Shown here: piece after piece, positions 40,288-48,224 of the stretch | Layout of the letters: every line of letters begins with the position of its first letter | Numbering within the stretch: the first letter of the stretch is position 1 | Assembly: GCA_905216145.1 (NCBI GenBank) | Contig: CAJMST010000016.1 | Coordinates: forward strand, 1 to 48,224 | DNA: 48,224 nt | Direction of reading: 5' to 3' | Origin: an uncultured bacterium | GTDB taxonomy: Bacteria > Actinomycetota > Coriobacteriia > Coriobacteriales > Coriobacteriaceae | Notes under the pieces: generated by a model | The model's input: only the letters and a program-made list of their open reading frames with translations | Told to the model about the DNA's origin: nothing | The model's database searches: none | Position numbers and translations under genes: made by a program

Positions 40288-41148
40288 ATGGCGCAGCACA
40301 TGGCTCAGCAAAATGCCGAGGGCTCGCGCGATCTGTCCACGCTAGTCGACGCGTCGACCGAGCTGCAGCATCTGGTGCAGACCATCTGGCGTCTGCGTCA
40401 GCCCGATGGCTGCCCGTGGGACCGTGAGCAGACGCACCGCAGCATTGGCAAGAACATGATCGAGGAGGCCTACGAGGCGCTCGACTGCATCGAGGCGGAC
40501 GACGCGGTTCACCTACGCGAGGAGCTGGGCGACGTGCTCATGCAGGTAGTGCTGCATGCGCAGATTGCGGCGGACGCCGGCGAGTTTACACTGGCCGACG
40601 TGGCGCGTGATATCGATGCCAAGCTCATCCGCCGTCATCCGCACGTGTTTGGCGATGTAGATGCCGACAGTTCCGACGAGGTACTCAAGATTTGGGACGA
40701 GGTCAAGCTTGCCGAGAGGGCTGCCAAGGACAAGGCCGTGGCGGCAGGCGAGGCTGCGCCCGAGGGCCTGCTCGACGGCGTGCCCACGCATCTACCGGCG
40801 CTGATGCAGGCTCAGAAGGTGTCGCGCAAGGCGGCTGCCGTGGGCTTTGAGTGGGAGACGGTCCAGGATGTGTGGGATGAGGTCGCCGAGGAACGTGCCG
40901 AGTTTGAGGCCGAGGCTCCTGGCTCGCCCGAGCGCGAAATGGAGTTTGGCGATCTGCTCTTTGCCCTGGTCAACGTCGCGCGCAAGGAGGGTATCGACGC
41001 CGAGAGCGCCCTGCGCGTGAGCACGGCCAAGTTTCGCCGTCGCTGGGCTGCGATGGAGCAGATGGCGGCCGATGCCCACGTGGATCTGGCCGAGCTCTCG
41101 ACCCACGGCCTCAACGACCTGTGGGATGCCGCAAAGGCGGAGGAGTAA
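40288..41148 (+). CDS. mazG: Nucleoside triphosphate pyrophosphohydrolase
   Basis: A 286-residue MazG with two all-alpha domains. The first has CPWDREQTHRS, EEAYEALDCIEADD and REELGDVLMQVVLHA; the second has GFEWETVQDVWDEV, EFGDLLFALVNVARK and RRRWAAMEQMA. It removes pyrophosphate from non-canonical or excess NTPs. It is followed by a strong terminator. Confidence 0.93.
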   Translation: MAQHMAQQNAEGSRDLSTLVDASTELQHLVQTIWRLRQPDGCPWDREQTHRSIGKNMIEEAYEALDCIEADDAVHLREELGDVLMQVVLHAQIAADAGEFTLADVARDIDAKLIRRHPHVFGDVDADSSDEVLKIWDEVKLAERAAKDKAVAAGEAAPEGLLDGVPTHLPALMQAQKVSRKAAAVGFEWETVQDVWDEVAEERAEFEAEAPGSPEREMEFGDLLFALVNVARKEGIDAESALRVSTAKFRRRWAAMEQMAADAHVDLAELSTHGLNDLWDAAKAEE

Positions 41149-41152
41149 GACT

Positions 41153-41197
41153 GCGGGAACGACGGGCTGACACGCCTCATCGTTCCCGCTAAATTTT
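41153..41197 (+). terminator. Terminator after mazG
   Basis: Ten-bp stem GCGGGAACGA/TCGTTCCCGC (41153-41162 with 41180-41189), then TAAATTTTT. Confidence 0.85.
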
Positions 41198-41219
41198 TCG
41201 AAAATCAAGTGTATCCCTC

Positions 41220-41264
41220 GGCTAACTTAGGGCATAATGCAAAAAGTGCGACATGGCTAACTTA
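41220..41264 (+). promoter_or_regulatory. Direct repeat GGCTAACTTA in the enolase promoter region
   Basis: GGCTAACTTA occurs at 41220-41229 and 41255-41264, 35 bases apart, with CATAAT (41233-41238) between them as a possible -10. A regulator bound at both would flank the enolase promoter. The second copy is about 75 bases before the start codon. Confidence 0.4.
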
Positions 41265-41337
41265 CGGAGGCGCACCGACGGTGCACGGTCAGCCGGTCGC
41301 TTTCATCCACTACGTTTCCAAGTGAGAGGGAGACAAC

Positions 41338-42627
41338 ATGAGCGATATTTTGGACGTCTACGGTCGCGAGGTGCTCGACAGCCGCGGCAATCCCACCGTC
41401 GAGGTCGAGGTCGTGCTCGAGGACGGCAGCTTTGGCCGCGCAATGGTGCCTTCGGGTGCTTCGACCGGCGCCTTTGAGGCCTGCGAGCTGCGCGACGGCG
41501 ACAAAGGTCGCTACCTGGGCAAGGGCGTTTCGCAGGCCGTCGAGCACGTCAACAACGAGTGCGCTAACGCCGTCGTGGGTCTCGACGCCTTCGACCAGCG
41601 CGCCGTCGATGCCGCGCTGATTGCCGCGGACGGTACCCCCAACAAGACCAAGCTCGGTGCCAACGCCATCCTGGGCGTGTCGCTGGCCGTTGCCCGCGCC
41701 GCTGCCGAGTCGGCGGGCCTGTCGCTGTACCAGTACCTGGGTGGCGTCAACGCCCACCTGCTGCCCACACCTATGATGAATATCCTCAACGGCGGCGTGC
41801 ATGCCGACAACAACGTCGACTTCCAGGAGTTCATGATCATGCCGGTGGGCGCCCCGAGCTTTGCCGAGGGCCTGCGTTGGTGCGCCGAGGTCTACCACAC
41901 CCTCAAGGGCGTGCTGCACGAGGCCGGCCTGGGCGGCGGCGTGGGCGACGAGGGCGGCTTTGCCCCCAACCTTAAGACCAATGCCGAGCCGTTCGAGTAC
42001 ATCACCAAGGCCGTCGAGAAGGCTGGCTTTAAGCCCGGCGTCGACTTCATGTACGCCATGGACCCGGCGTCCACCGAGTTCTACAACGCCGAGACCGGTA
42101 TGTATGAGCTCAAGGGCGAGGGCGTGGAGTACACGAGTGCCCAGATGGTCGATTACTGGGAGAAGCTCGTCGACACCTATCCCATCATCTCCATCGAGGA
42201 CGGCATGGCCGAGGAAGACTGGGACGGCTGGGTCGAGCTCACCCGTCGCATTGGCAACAAGGTGCAGCTGGTGGGCGACGACCTGTTCGTCACCAACACC
42301 GAGCGCCTCAAGAAGGGCATCGAGCTGGGTGCCGCCAACGCGATCCTGGTCAAGGTCAACCAGATCGGCACGCTCACCGAGTCGCTCGAGGCCATCGAGA
42401 CCGCCAAGGAGGCCGGTTACGCTTGCATCGTGAGCCACCGCTCCGGCGAGACCGAGGACTCCACGATCGCCGACCTGGTCGTGGGCGTCAACGCCGGCCA
42501 GATCAAGTCGGGCGCCCCGTGCCGCAGCGACCGTATCGCCAAGTACAACCAGCTCATCCGCATCGAGGACGAGCTTAAGGGCAGCGCGCGCTACGCCGGC
42601 AAGGCCGCGTTCTACAACATTCGCTAA
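41338..42627 (+). CDS. eno: Enolase
   Basis: A 429-residue enolase of standard length. GREVLDSRGNPTVEVEV at the start, ALDGTPNK-like TKLGANAILGVSLA, LPTPMMNILNGGVHADNNVD, GDEGGFAPNL, SIEDGMAEEDWDGW, LVGDDLFVTN, KVNQIGTLTESLEAI and SHRSGETEDSTIADL are all intact, including the catalytic Glu and Lys. It converts 2-phosphoglycerate to phosphoenolpyruvate, which also feeds the PTS encoded in this window. GAGAGGGAGACAAC precedes the ATG. Confidence 0.98.
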   Translation: MSDILDVYGREVLDSRGNPTVEVEVVLEDGSFGRAMVPSGASTGAFEACELRDGDKGRYLGKGVSQAVEHVNNECANAVVGLDAFDQRAVDAALIAADGTPNKTKLGANAILGVSLAVARAAAESAGLSLYQYLGGVNAHLLPTPMMNILNGGVHADNNVDFQEFMIMPVGAPSFAEGLRWCAEVYHTLKGVLHEAGLGGGVGDEGGFAPNLKTNAEPFEYITKAVEKAGFKPGVDFMYAMDPASTEFYNAETGMYELKGEGVEYTSAQMVDYWEKLVDTYPIISIEDGMAEEDWDGWVELTRRIGNKVQLVGDDLFVTNTERLKKGIELGAANAILVKVNQIGTLTESLEAIETAKEAGYACIVSHRSGETEDSTIADLVVGVNAGQIKSGAPCRSDRIAKYNQLIRIEDELKGSARYAGKAAFYNIR

Positions 42628-42699
42628 ACGGGCGAATTTGGCGAGGGGGAGGCTGACTCGGTTCCGCCTCGCCTTGGCTGGATGCCGCAAAGCGCTATG

Positions 42700-42731
42700 G
42701 GCGCTGGGCCATACGGCTCAGCGCCTTTTTT
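42700..42731 (+). terminator. Terminator after eno
   Basis: Stem GGCGCTG/CAGCGCC (42700-42706 with 42719-42725) with an inner GGCC/GGCT pairing, followed by six T. Confidence 0.88.
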
Positions 42732-42822
42732 ATGTCGAGCAAAGGCTGGCGAAGGCGGTGCGCGCGCTCGTGCTATAACTAGAATACTTAGCGCAAACAA
42801 ACCTCAACCGCACAAGGCGCAC

Positions 42823-43584
42823 ATGGATCAGATTTACGACAACAGGTACTATTCCGCCGGTTCGCGCGAACCGTCACCTCGCCGTGCGCATTCGGTGCAG
42901 CTTGGCGGGTCTGGTTATGCTGGCGCTGATCGCTCCAGGTATAGCTCGCCGGCGACTTCGCATCCCAATGCTCAGCCAAATAGTTCCTCGGACAGTCCGG
43001 TGCGCCCATCGCGTTCCAAGCAAGCGTCGCGCCCTTCGGCTCAGACGCACGACAAGTCGACCAGACCCTCGAACCGTCTTTCGGGCTCGGACTTTATGCA
43101 CTACGCCAACGACAACGCAGCGGTCAAGGCAATTTACGACTTTACCCACGGTCCTCAGCGAGGGCTATTCATCGGCATTGTCGTTGCCCTGGTGCTCGTG
43201 AGCCTGTATTTCCCCGTGCGCGATCTGTACGTGGCAACGCGCTCGAGCGATATCTTGGCCAAGCAGGTCGAGATTCGTCAGCAATACAATGATGAGCTGC
43301 AAAAAAGCGTCGACAAGCTGCTCTCGGAGGAGGGTATCAAGGACGCGGCATCCGAGGACTTGGGCCTGGTGATGCCCGGCGAGAAGAGAATTGAAGTGCA
43401 AGGCCTGGACGACGATTCGGATTCGTCTTCGAGCAAGAAGTCGTCGAACGCCAAGAAGGCCAGCGAAGTTGCCAAGGAAATCGAAGAAGTCGGTAAGGAC
43501 GCGCCGTGGTACATCCAGGCGCTCGACATGCTGTTTGGGTTTAACGGTGTCGAGGGCCAGACGGTCGTGTCCAACGGCAAATAG
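42823..43584 (+). CDS. FtsB/DivIC-type septum formation protein
   Basis: A 253-residue bitopic membrane protein. A long disordered cytosolic N-terminus (Ser, Arg and Pro rich, residues 1-100) is followed by one membrane helix at about 113-130 (FIGIVVALVLVSLYFP) and an outer coiled coil (RQQYNDELQKSVDKLLSEEG) with the family block PGEKRIEV. The order eno - this gene - ppx is common in Gram-positive and actinobacterial genomes and supports the division assignment. A Ser/Lys/Glu-rich stretch near 200-228 is unusual. AAGGCGC precedes ATG 42823. Confidence 0.75.
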   Translation: MDQIYDNRYYSAGSREPSPRRAHSVQLGGSGYAGADRSRYSSPATSHPNAQPNSSSDSPVRPSRSKQASRPSAQTHDKSTRPSNRLSGSDFMHYANDNAAVKAIYDFTHGPQRGLFIGIVVALVLVSLYFPVRDLYVATRSSDILAKQVEIRQQYNDELQKSVDKLLSEEGIKDAASEDLGLVMPGEKRIEVQGLDDDSDSSSSKKSSNAKKASEVAKEIEEVGKDAPWYIQALDMLFGFNGVEGQTVVSNGK

Positions 43585-43604
43585 CGCCCGGAGGGGAGCC
43601 CGCA

Positions 43605-44606
43605 ATGACAAATTGCAAACGCTATAAGGTAGCCGCGATCGACCTGGGAACGGTGTCGTCGCGACTGGTGTTAGCGCAGGTCGAGGGCGGGGCGATTGTG
43701 GAATCGTCCAAGCATACGGAGATCACCGACTTGGGCGAGGGCGTGGATGCGACGGGGCGCTTTTGCGAGGCGGCCGTTGAGCGCGTGCTCGCTGCGTGCC
43801 GGATGTTTGTGGATGAGGCACGTGCCTTTGGGGCCGCGTGCGTTTGCACCACGTGCACGAGCGCCGCGCGCGATGCGTCCAATGCCGCGCTGCTGCTGGA
43901 CGGCCTGCGCGATCTGGGACTTGAGCCACAGGTGATTCCGGGCGAGGTCGAGGCGTGCCTGACGTTTTTTGGCGTGGCGCACGACTTTGCCGGCGAGCGC
44001 ATCATCGTCGCCGATTCGGGCGGCGGCTCCACGGAGCTCGCGACGGGCGTCTATGCGCCTGAGCGCGGGGTCTTTGCGCTGGAGGGAACGCGCTCACTGG
44101 ACATCGGTTGCCGTCGCGTGACGGAGCGGTTTTTCTCGGCGCTGCCGCCGTCGACGAACGAGCTTGCGGCTGCCGCCGCGTGGGCGGGCGAGCAGTTCTC
44201 CGCCTATTTTGAGGGCCTGCCCAGCGACTTTGAGCGTGCAGAGCGCCTGGTCGCGGTGGGCGGTACCGTCACCACGCTCGTGGCGCTGGTCCACGAACTG
44301 GAGCCGTACGACTCGAACTTTGTGCATCTGCGTGAGCTTTCGATGGAGCAGATTTCGGCCGCTATCGAGCGCATGTCTGCGTTGGATGCTGCAGGCATTG
44401 CCGCGTTGCCGGGCGTGCAGCCCAAGCGCGCGGGCGTGATTCTGGCCGGCGCCGTGGTGATCCGCGAGCTCATGCGTGCCGGCGGCTACAAGACGCTCAC
44501 CGTAAGCGAGAACAGCCTACTCGCTGGCATGGCCGCCACCATCAACGAGGTTCTCGACGGCGCGACTCCCACCATCGCCTGGACCCCGAGCCTGAGTGCT
44601 CTTTAA
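43605..44606 (+). CDS. Ppx/GppA-family exopolyphosphatase
   Basis: A 333-residue member of the ASKHA fold. AIDLGTVSSRLVLAQVEGG is the phosphate-1 motif (Thr and Val replace the more usual Asn-S of NSxR), IVADSGGGSTELATG is phosphate-2, and VAVGGTVTTLVAL is the adenosine-side motif. It probably hydrolyses polyphosphate or pppGpp; it lacks the C-terminal HD domain of long Ppx proteins. It is 20 bases after the FtsB-type gene. Confidence 0.88.
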   Translation: MTNCKRYKVAAIDLGTVSSRLVLAQVEGGAIVESSKHTEITDLGEGVDATGRFCEAAVERVLAACRMFVDEARAFGAACVCTTCTSAARDASNAALLLDGLRDLGLEPQVIPGEVEACLTFFGVAHDFAGERIIVADSGGGSTELATGVYAPERGVFALEGTRSLDIGCRRVTERFFSALPPSTNELAAAAAWAGEQFSAYFEGLPSDFERAERLVAVGGTVTTLVALVHELEPYDSNFVHLRELSMEQISAAIERMSALDAAGIAALPGVQPKRAGVILAGAVVIRELMRAGGYKTLTVSENSLLAGMAATINEVLDGATPTIAWTPSLSAL

Positions 44607-44692
44607 CCGTCTTCCTCTGAGTTGTGGTGAAATAGTTCCTAAATAAGCTGGTAAACGGTATAAACAGGATCTATTCCACCGCAACTTAGAGC

Positions 44693-44969
44693 CCCGCCGG
44701 CGTGTAAAAGAAACGAGCCCGCATCCCTGGGGGACACGGGCTCGTAAACAATACGTGGTAGGGGCGGTGGGACGTCTGCGTATTTGCTGCGCAAATACGC
44801 ACCGGCTTCGGCCGCCTGTCGGCGCCCTCGCCGGCTCGCTACGGACGCTGCGCGTCCGCTTAACGCTCGCCCCCTCGCGGGTTCGAGTCCCGCCGGCATC
44901 TTAAAGAAACGAGCCCGCATCCCTGGGGAACACGGGCTCGTAAGCACTACATGGTAGGGGCGGTGGGAC
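44693..44969. repeat. 81-bp direct repeat of tRNA 3' end plus terminator, with a tRNA-like insert
   Basis: 44693-44773 and 44889-44969 match with about seven differences. On the reverse strand each copy contains the last bases of tRNA-Leu (GTCCCACCGCCCCTACCA) and the following hairpin ACGAGCCCG/CGGGCTCGT with TTTCTTT. The 115 bases between hold several small palindromes (GCGTATTTG/CAAATACGC; CGGACG/CGTCCG). They end in GCGGGTTCGAGTCCCGC, a T-arm of another tRNA read on the forward strand. No gene is present in 44607-44951. Confidence 0.75.
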
Positions 44970-45036
44970 TCGAACCCACAATCCTTGCGGCGAGAGATTT
45001 TAAGTCTCCTGCGTATGCCAATTCCGCCACGCCCCC
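44952..45036 (-). tRNA. tRNA-Leu (anticodon UAA)
   Basis: An 85-base class-II tRNA on the reverse strand, 5' GGGGGCGTGGCGGAATTGGC, with anticodon loop CTTAAAA in a GGAGA/TCTCT stem (anticodon TAA), a variable arm, T-loop GGTTCGAGTCC and encoded CCA (44952-44954). The acceptor stem pairs GGGGGCG with CGCCCCT with one G-T pair. A hairpin terminator (44905-44945 region) follows. Confidence 0.93.
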
Positions 45037-45067
45037 GTGAGACTAGAAGTCTAGCACAAGCCGTCCG

Positions 45068-45691
45068 TTACGCGTTGACGGCCATCGAGTGTTGGCCCGA
45101 CTTCTCCAGGAACTCCTGGAACTTGGCTTCGTCGCCCTTGTTCTGGTATTGCAGGGCCAGCAGGTACTCCAGGCGGCAGCGCTTGACCGGGTCGTCGCCG
45201 GCCTCCTCGAGCATGCGCTCCAGCTCGGGAATGTCGTTGTGGCGCTTGAGGATCATCGTGTCGTACATCAGCTGACACTCGTGTGCAACCGCCTCGGCTT
45301 GACCGCCCTCAAAACCCTTGATCTCGTGCAACAGTTCCTTGGACTTTTTGCGGTCCTCCTGGCCAACGTAGTAGTTAAAGGCCTTAATCACCAAGTCGAC
45401 GCGCTGCATCTTGGGGAGGTTGAGACCCAGCAGCAGGTCGAACATCTCGCTGGCGCGCTCGTGGTCCTCGCGCAGCAGATAGGAGTTCAGACGCAGGTAG
45501 TCGCGGTTGTAGCGCGGGTACAGCATGCTGGTGAGTTTGCCGTCGAGCAAACGATCGAACTCGTCCCACTGCTTGGCGGCCATCAACTGCTGCAGACGCT
45601 TGAACGTGGTGCGTTTTTTGACGCTAAAGAACACCGACACGGCGATGCAGATGATAACGACGGCGGTCCAGAGTGTGCGGGAATCGGGCAT
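45068..45691 (-). CDS. Membrane-anchored helical-repeat protein, unknown function
   Basis: A 207-residue protein with one N-terminal membrane helix (TLWTAVVIICIAVSVFFSV, about 6-24). The rest is a soluble TPR-like helical region (AAKQWDEFDRLLDGKL, LLREDHERASEMFDLLLGLN, RKKSKELLHEIKGFEG, LERMLEEAGDDPVKRCRLEY). The repeats are weak, but the alternating helices and the placement of Ala, Leu and Tyr fit. AAGGA precedes ATG 45691. It likely scaffolds a protein at the cytosolic face of the membrane; the partner is unknown. Confidence 0.65.
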   Translation of the reverse strand: MPDSRTLWTAVVIICIAVSVFFSVKKRTTFKRLQQLMAAKQWDEFDRLLDGKLTSMLYPRYNRDYLRLNSYLLREDHERASEMFDLLLGLNLPKMQRVDLVIKAFNYYVGQEDRKKSKELLHEIKGFEGGQAEAVAHECQLMYDTMILKRHNDIPELERMLEEAGDDPVKRCRLEYLLALQYQNKGDEAKFQEFLEKSGQHSMAVNA

Positions 45692-45855
45692 ATTAGGGTC
45701 CTTAGTCGCTCGTAAAAACAAGCGGTATGACAACACGTACTAGATGTATTATACGCAGCGCGCAAGCAAACTGGCATAAAAGCGCATCGAGGCCGAGCGC
45801 CATCGCTCGCTGCGGTACACTTACATAAAGTAAACCATGAAGGGAGACATTACCT

Positions 45856-46143
45856 ATGAAGAAGATTGTTTTGGCTTGCGGTGCTGGCGCTGCTACTTCC
45901 ACGCTCGTTGCCCAGAAGGTCGCCACCCTGCTCGACGCCAACGGTTACGCCGACAAGTACGAGATCGTGCAGTGCGCCATCTCCGAGGCCAAGGACGTTT
46001 GCGACGAGGGCGCCGATCTGCTGATCGCCACCACCGTTGCCCCCGAGGGCCTTACCTGCCCGTACGTGAGCGGCGTGCCCTTCATGACCGGCATGAACCG
46101 CGTCGCTGCCGAGAAGGCCGTTCTTGACGTCATGGCTCAGTAG
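45856..46143 (+). CDS. PTS galactitol-family EIIB, orphan
   Basis: A 95-residue EIIB with the phospho-Cys in IVLACGAGAATSTLVA (Cys8), and the block LLIATTVAPEGL. It matches GatB-type domains in size. No EIIA or EIIC is nearby, so it must work with parts encoded elsewhere or act in regulation. GAAGGGAGACAT precedes the ATG. A VOC gene follows after 11 bases in the same direction. Confidence 0.88.
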   Translation: MKKIVLACGAGAATSTLVAQKVATLLDANGYADKYEIVQCAISEAKDVCDEGADLLIATTVAPEGLTCPYVSGVPFMTGMNRVAAEKAVLDVMAQ

Positions 46144-46154
46144 GCGCTGACTGC

Positions 46155-46529
46155 ATGAGTGAGCAGAACGCCAATCCGGTCGAGCTCTTTGGCATGCGCG
46201 TTGCCCATGTGGGCATTAACGCCACCGACCCGGCAGACGCCCTGGAGATCGCGGAGCTGTTCTCGACGATGATGGGTCTGCCCGTTATCGAGACCCCGGT
46301 TTCGTACTTTAACGATTCGCTGGTCGAGGTCATGAAGCAGAATGGTCGTGGCACCAAGGGCCACATCGGCTTTGCCGTCAACGACACTGATGCGGCCGAG
46401 AAGTGGTTTGCCGAGCGCGGGCTCGAGGTCAACGAAGAGTCGCGCGCGCTGCTGCCCGACGGTAGCACCAAGCTCGTGTACTTTAAGCGCGAGTTCGCCG
46501 GTTTCGCCGTGCATCTGTGCCGCGAGTAG
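46155..46529 (+). CDS. VOC-superfamily (glyoxalase-like) protein
   Basis: A 124-residue single-module protein with the beta-alpha-beta-beta-beta pattern of the glyoxalase/dioxygenase superfamily: MRVAHVGINATDPADAL, ELFSTMMGLPVIE, TKGHIGFAVNDTDAAEKWFA, LVYFKREFAGFAVHLC. Candidate metal ligands are the His in AHVGI, the His in GHIGF and a C-terminal acidic residue. The substrate is unknown. It is probably co-transcribed with the orphan EIIB, which hints at sugar metabolism. Confidence 0.8.
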   Translation: MSEQNANPVELFGMRVAHVGINATDPADALEIAELFSTMMGLPVIETPVSYFNDSLVEVMKQNGRGTKGHIGFAVNDTDAAEKWFAERGLEVNEESRALLPDGSTKLVYFKREFAGFAVHLCRE

Positions 46530-46553
46530 CGCACAAGCTGCCATAGCTAGCAA

Positions 46554-46592
46554 AAAGGGATAGGGCCGTGTGGCCCTATCCCTTTATTTATG
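46554..46592. terminator. Bidirectional terminator between the VOC gene and the sensor kinase
   Basis: Perfect 14-bp stem (46554-46567 with 46572-46585), loop GTGT, with A-rich left and T-rich right flanks (AAAAA ... TTTATTTAT). It serves the convergent genes on both sides. Confidence 0.9.
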
Positions 46593-46604
46593 CCGAGGGG
46601 CTTC

Positions 46605-47900
46605 CTAGCGCGGCAGGCGAATCGTAAAGCGGCTGCCGACGCCCTCGACCGAGGTCACGCCAATGACACCGCCATGGCTATCGACGATCCACTTGGCAAT
46701 GGCAAGCCCCAGACCCGAGCCCTGCGCGCCGGCATCGCGTGCGTTGTCGGCTCGGTAGAACCGTTCAAACGCGTGAGCTGCGGATTCCTGGTTCATGCCG
46801 ATGCCCTCGTCCTCAACACTTATGCCGATCGTGCCCGTGCTCGCATCGGGCGTTATGCCAAACGTGATGGGCGTGCCCGCGTCCGAATACTTGGCGGCAT
46901 TCTGCACGATTACGCGCAGAGCCTGCTTCACGAGCGCCACGTCGACGGACGCGTCGCAGCGCGGGTCGCTGACAAGCGCAGCGTCAAAGGCCAGTCGATA
47001 CGTGTGCTCGGTATCGATCATCTGTGATTCCTCGCATACCTCGCCGACCAGTGCAGCCAAGTTGGTATTCGCGCGCCGCAGGACCGTGCGCCCGGCATCG
47101 CCGCGTGCCAAAAACAGCAGCTGCTCTACGAGCTCCTGCATGTGCTCGCTTTCGGCCTTGAGGGATGCGATGGATTCCGCCAGCACGTCCGGGTCGTCTT
47201 TGCCCCAACGGTCGAGCATGTTTACGTAGCCCTGTATCACCGCGATGGGCGTGCGCAGCTCGTGACTCGCGTCGTTGACAAAGCGCATCTGCTGCAGCTT
47301 GGCCTCTTGCATCTGACGCAGTAGGCGGTTGAGTGCGACCTCGATGCTTGCCAGGTCGGCGTCGCCGGTGGTGACGCTCGGCGAGTCTACGCTTGCTCGC
47401 TCGATGGCCTGTTCCAGCGTTTCCATCTTGCCGCCGGAGAGCTGCATGCGGCCGAGCTCGTCCACGCGCAAGGCCAGGTCGTTGAGCGGCGCCATGGTGC
47501 GGCGCACGCGGCGGGCGCCGCCGAGCATGTTGAGCACGCTGATGATCTGCCAACCCACAACGACAAGGTAGAGAGGCCATAGCGCGACGAGGTCCTGCGC
47601 GAGGGGGAAGGTCTTGGTGGTACGCGCAAGCTCGACGGTATAGGTGAGCGTTGCCAGGTCCCAGCCGCGCGCGGGCGTCAGCGACATGCCGCGAACGGTG
47701 GCGCCGGGAATCCAGCCTGCGGTAAACGCGCTATCGGGCAGCGTCTGGTTGTATCCATAGACGAGGATTGCCGCCGCAATAACCAACAGCAACAGATCGA
47801 GCCAGACGTAGCTCATCAAGCGGCGCCACATGTAGCTCCAGTTGATGGCGCGGGCGATGGAGGTGACGCGCTTGGCCTCGGCGTTACGCGCGGCAGACAT
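46605..47900 (-). CDS. Sensor histidine kinase
   Basis: A 431-residue membrane kinase. Two membrane helices (about 32-50, DLLLLVIAAAILVYGY, and about 118-138, LWPLYLVVVGWQIISVLNML) enclose a 65-residue outer sensor. A HAMP-like linker leads to the HisKA motif VNDASHELRTPIAVIQGY with His213, then the N-box QNAAKYSD, G1 DEGIGM and G2 GSGLGLAIAKW. ATG 47900 overlaps the end of the regulator gene by 17 bases, so they are co-translated. The signal is unknown; no target gene is adjacent within the window. Confidence 0.92.
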   Translation of the reverse strand: MSAARNAEAKRVTSIARAINWSYMWRRLMSYVWLDLLLLVIAAAILVYGYNQTLPDSAFTAGWIPGATVRGMSLTPARGWDLATLTYTVELARTTKTFPLAQDLVALWPLYLVVVGWQIISVLNMLGGARRVRRTMAPLNDLALRVDELGRMQLSGGKMETLEQAIERASVDSPSVTTGDADLASIEVALNRLLRQMQEAKLQQMRFVNDASHELRTPIAVIQGYVNMLDRWGKDDPDVLAESIASLKAESEHMQELVEQLLFLARGDAGRTVLRRANTNLAALVGEVCEESQMIDTEHTYRLAFDAALVSDPRCDASVDVALVKQALRVIVQNAAKYSDAGTPITFGITPDASTGTIGISVEDEGIGMNQESAAHAFERFYRADNARDAGAQGSGLGLAIAKWIVDSHGGVIGVTSVEGVGSRFTIRLPR

Positions 47901-48224
47901 AGCCCACTCCGCGCACGGTCTGGATGATGCGGGTACCACCGGCGTCTTCGATCTTGGCGCGCAGGTGCGCGATGTGCACGTCGACGTTGTTGGTGTCACC
48001 CACGTATTCGTAGCCCAGCGCTTCGTGCGCGATGCGCTCGCGCGTGAGCACGGTGCCGGCGTGCGTCATAAGCAGGGCGAGGACGTCGAACTCGCGGGCC
48101 GTGAGCGCGATGGGCGAGCCGCCGACCGTGGCTTCGCGGCGGTCGGGGTCGAGCGCAACCGAGCCCACGGTGAGTGTGGCGGGGGAGGGCGCGACGGAAG
48201 CCTGGGTCGAGTCGCTGGCCGGGG
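47884..48224 (-). CDS. OmpR-family response regulator, partial (cut by window edge)
   Basis: Only the C-terminal part is in the window. A Pro/Ala/Ser-rich linker is followed by the winged-helix effector domain: LTAREFDVLALLMTHAGTVL, EALGYEYVGDTNNVDVHIAH, LRAKIEDAGGTRIIQTVRGVGYVCRA. The receiver domain lies beyond position 48224. The reading frame is open to the edge, so an internal GTG at 48168 should not be taken as the start. It partners the kinase encoded downstream. Confidence 0.93.
   Translation of the reverse strand, partial: PASDSTQASVAPSPATLTVGSVALDPDRREATVGGSPIALTAREFDVLALLMTHAGTVLTRERIAHEALGYEYVGDTNNVDVHIAHLRAKIEDAGGTRIIQTVRGVGYVCRA

Noticed and set aside
44774..44888. A complete second tRNA in the spacer near tRNA-Leu
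   Set aside because: Only a T-arm and part of an acceptor can be formed; no D-arm or anticodon arm at the right distance.

Overview
The window looks like a chromosomal stretch of a high-GC gut actinobacterium of the class Coriobacteriia, most likely Collinsella. This rests on gene content and style, not on a search: a complete histidine operon that starts with a hisZ-hisG fusion, mannose-family PTS genes beside a fructoselysine-type deglycase and epimerase, actinobacterial codon use, and long intergenic hairpins. No rRNA or CRISPR array is seen; there is one tRNA.

Left part (about 1-10,900) is accessory DNA with lower GC and clear signs of transfer. It opens with a DUF2975 membrane protein/HTH regulator pair. 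Then comes a compact peptide (RiPP) cluster: two tandem 39-residue five-cysteine precursor peptides under their own promoter, an overlapping-hairpin RNA element, an ABC ATPase with two membrane subunits (immunity/export type), a radical SAM/SPASM maturase whose N-terminal part is split off by an apparent one-base frameshift, and a one-piece ABC exporter. After that lie a decayed transposase containing a perfect 26-bp fold-back, a reverse-strand ATPase + Cys-cluster/PD-(D/E)xK-like pair that resembles anti-phage defence modules, and an IS3-type orfA remnant.

Middle part (about 10,900-29,650): galE, a Tat-exported coiled-coil cell-wall hydrolase, murB, a LacI regulator, and two overlapping GntR/HutC regulators. 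These precede an amino-sugar/Amadori-product locus: a SIS-domain deglycase, PTS EIIA-EIIB-EIIC-EIID, a FrlC-like epimerase, and a second SIS gene that is a perfect copy of the first, matching exactly from ATG to stop. Three promoters in this locus carry the same pair of GGTATTAA-type direct repeats. A REP-like repeat array follows, then a reverse-strand MMPL transporter and a YhgE/Pip-type surface protein.

Right part (about 29,990-48,224) is core metabolism: hisZG-D-C-B-H-A-F-I-E with a convergent PHP-family histidinol-phosphatase; a stand-alone LarC2-type protein; a YfcE-like phosphodiesterase; mazG; enolase; a FtsB/DivIC-type division protein; Ppx/GppA; tRNA-Leu(UAA) with a partly duplicated 3' end; a membrane-anchored repeat protein; an orphan galactitol-type PTS EIIB; a VOC protein; and a two-component system whose regulator runs off the right edge.
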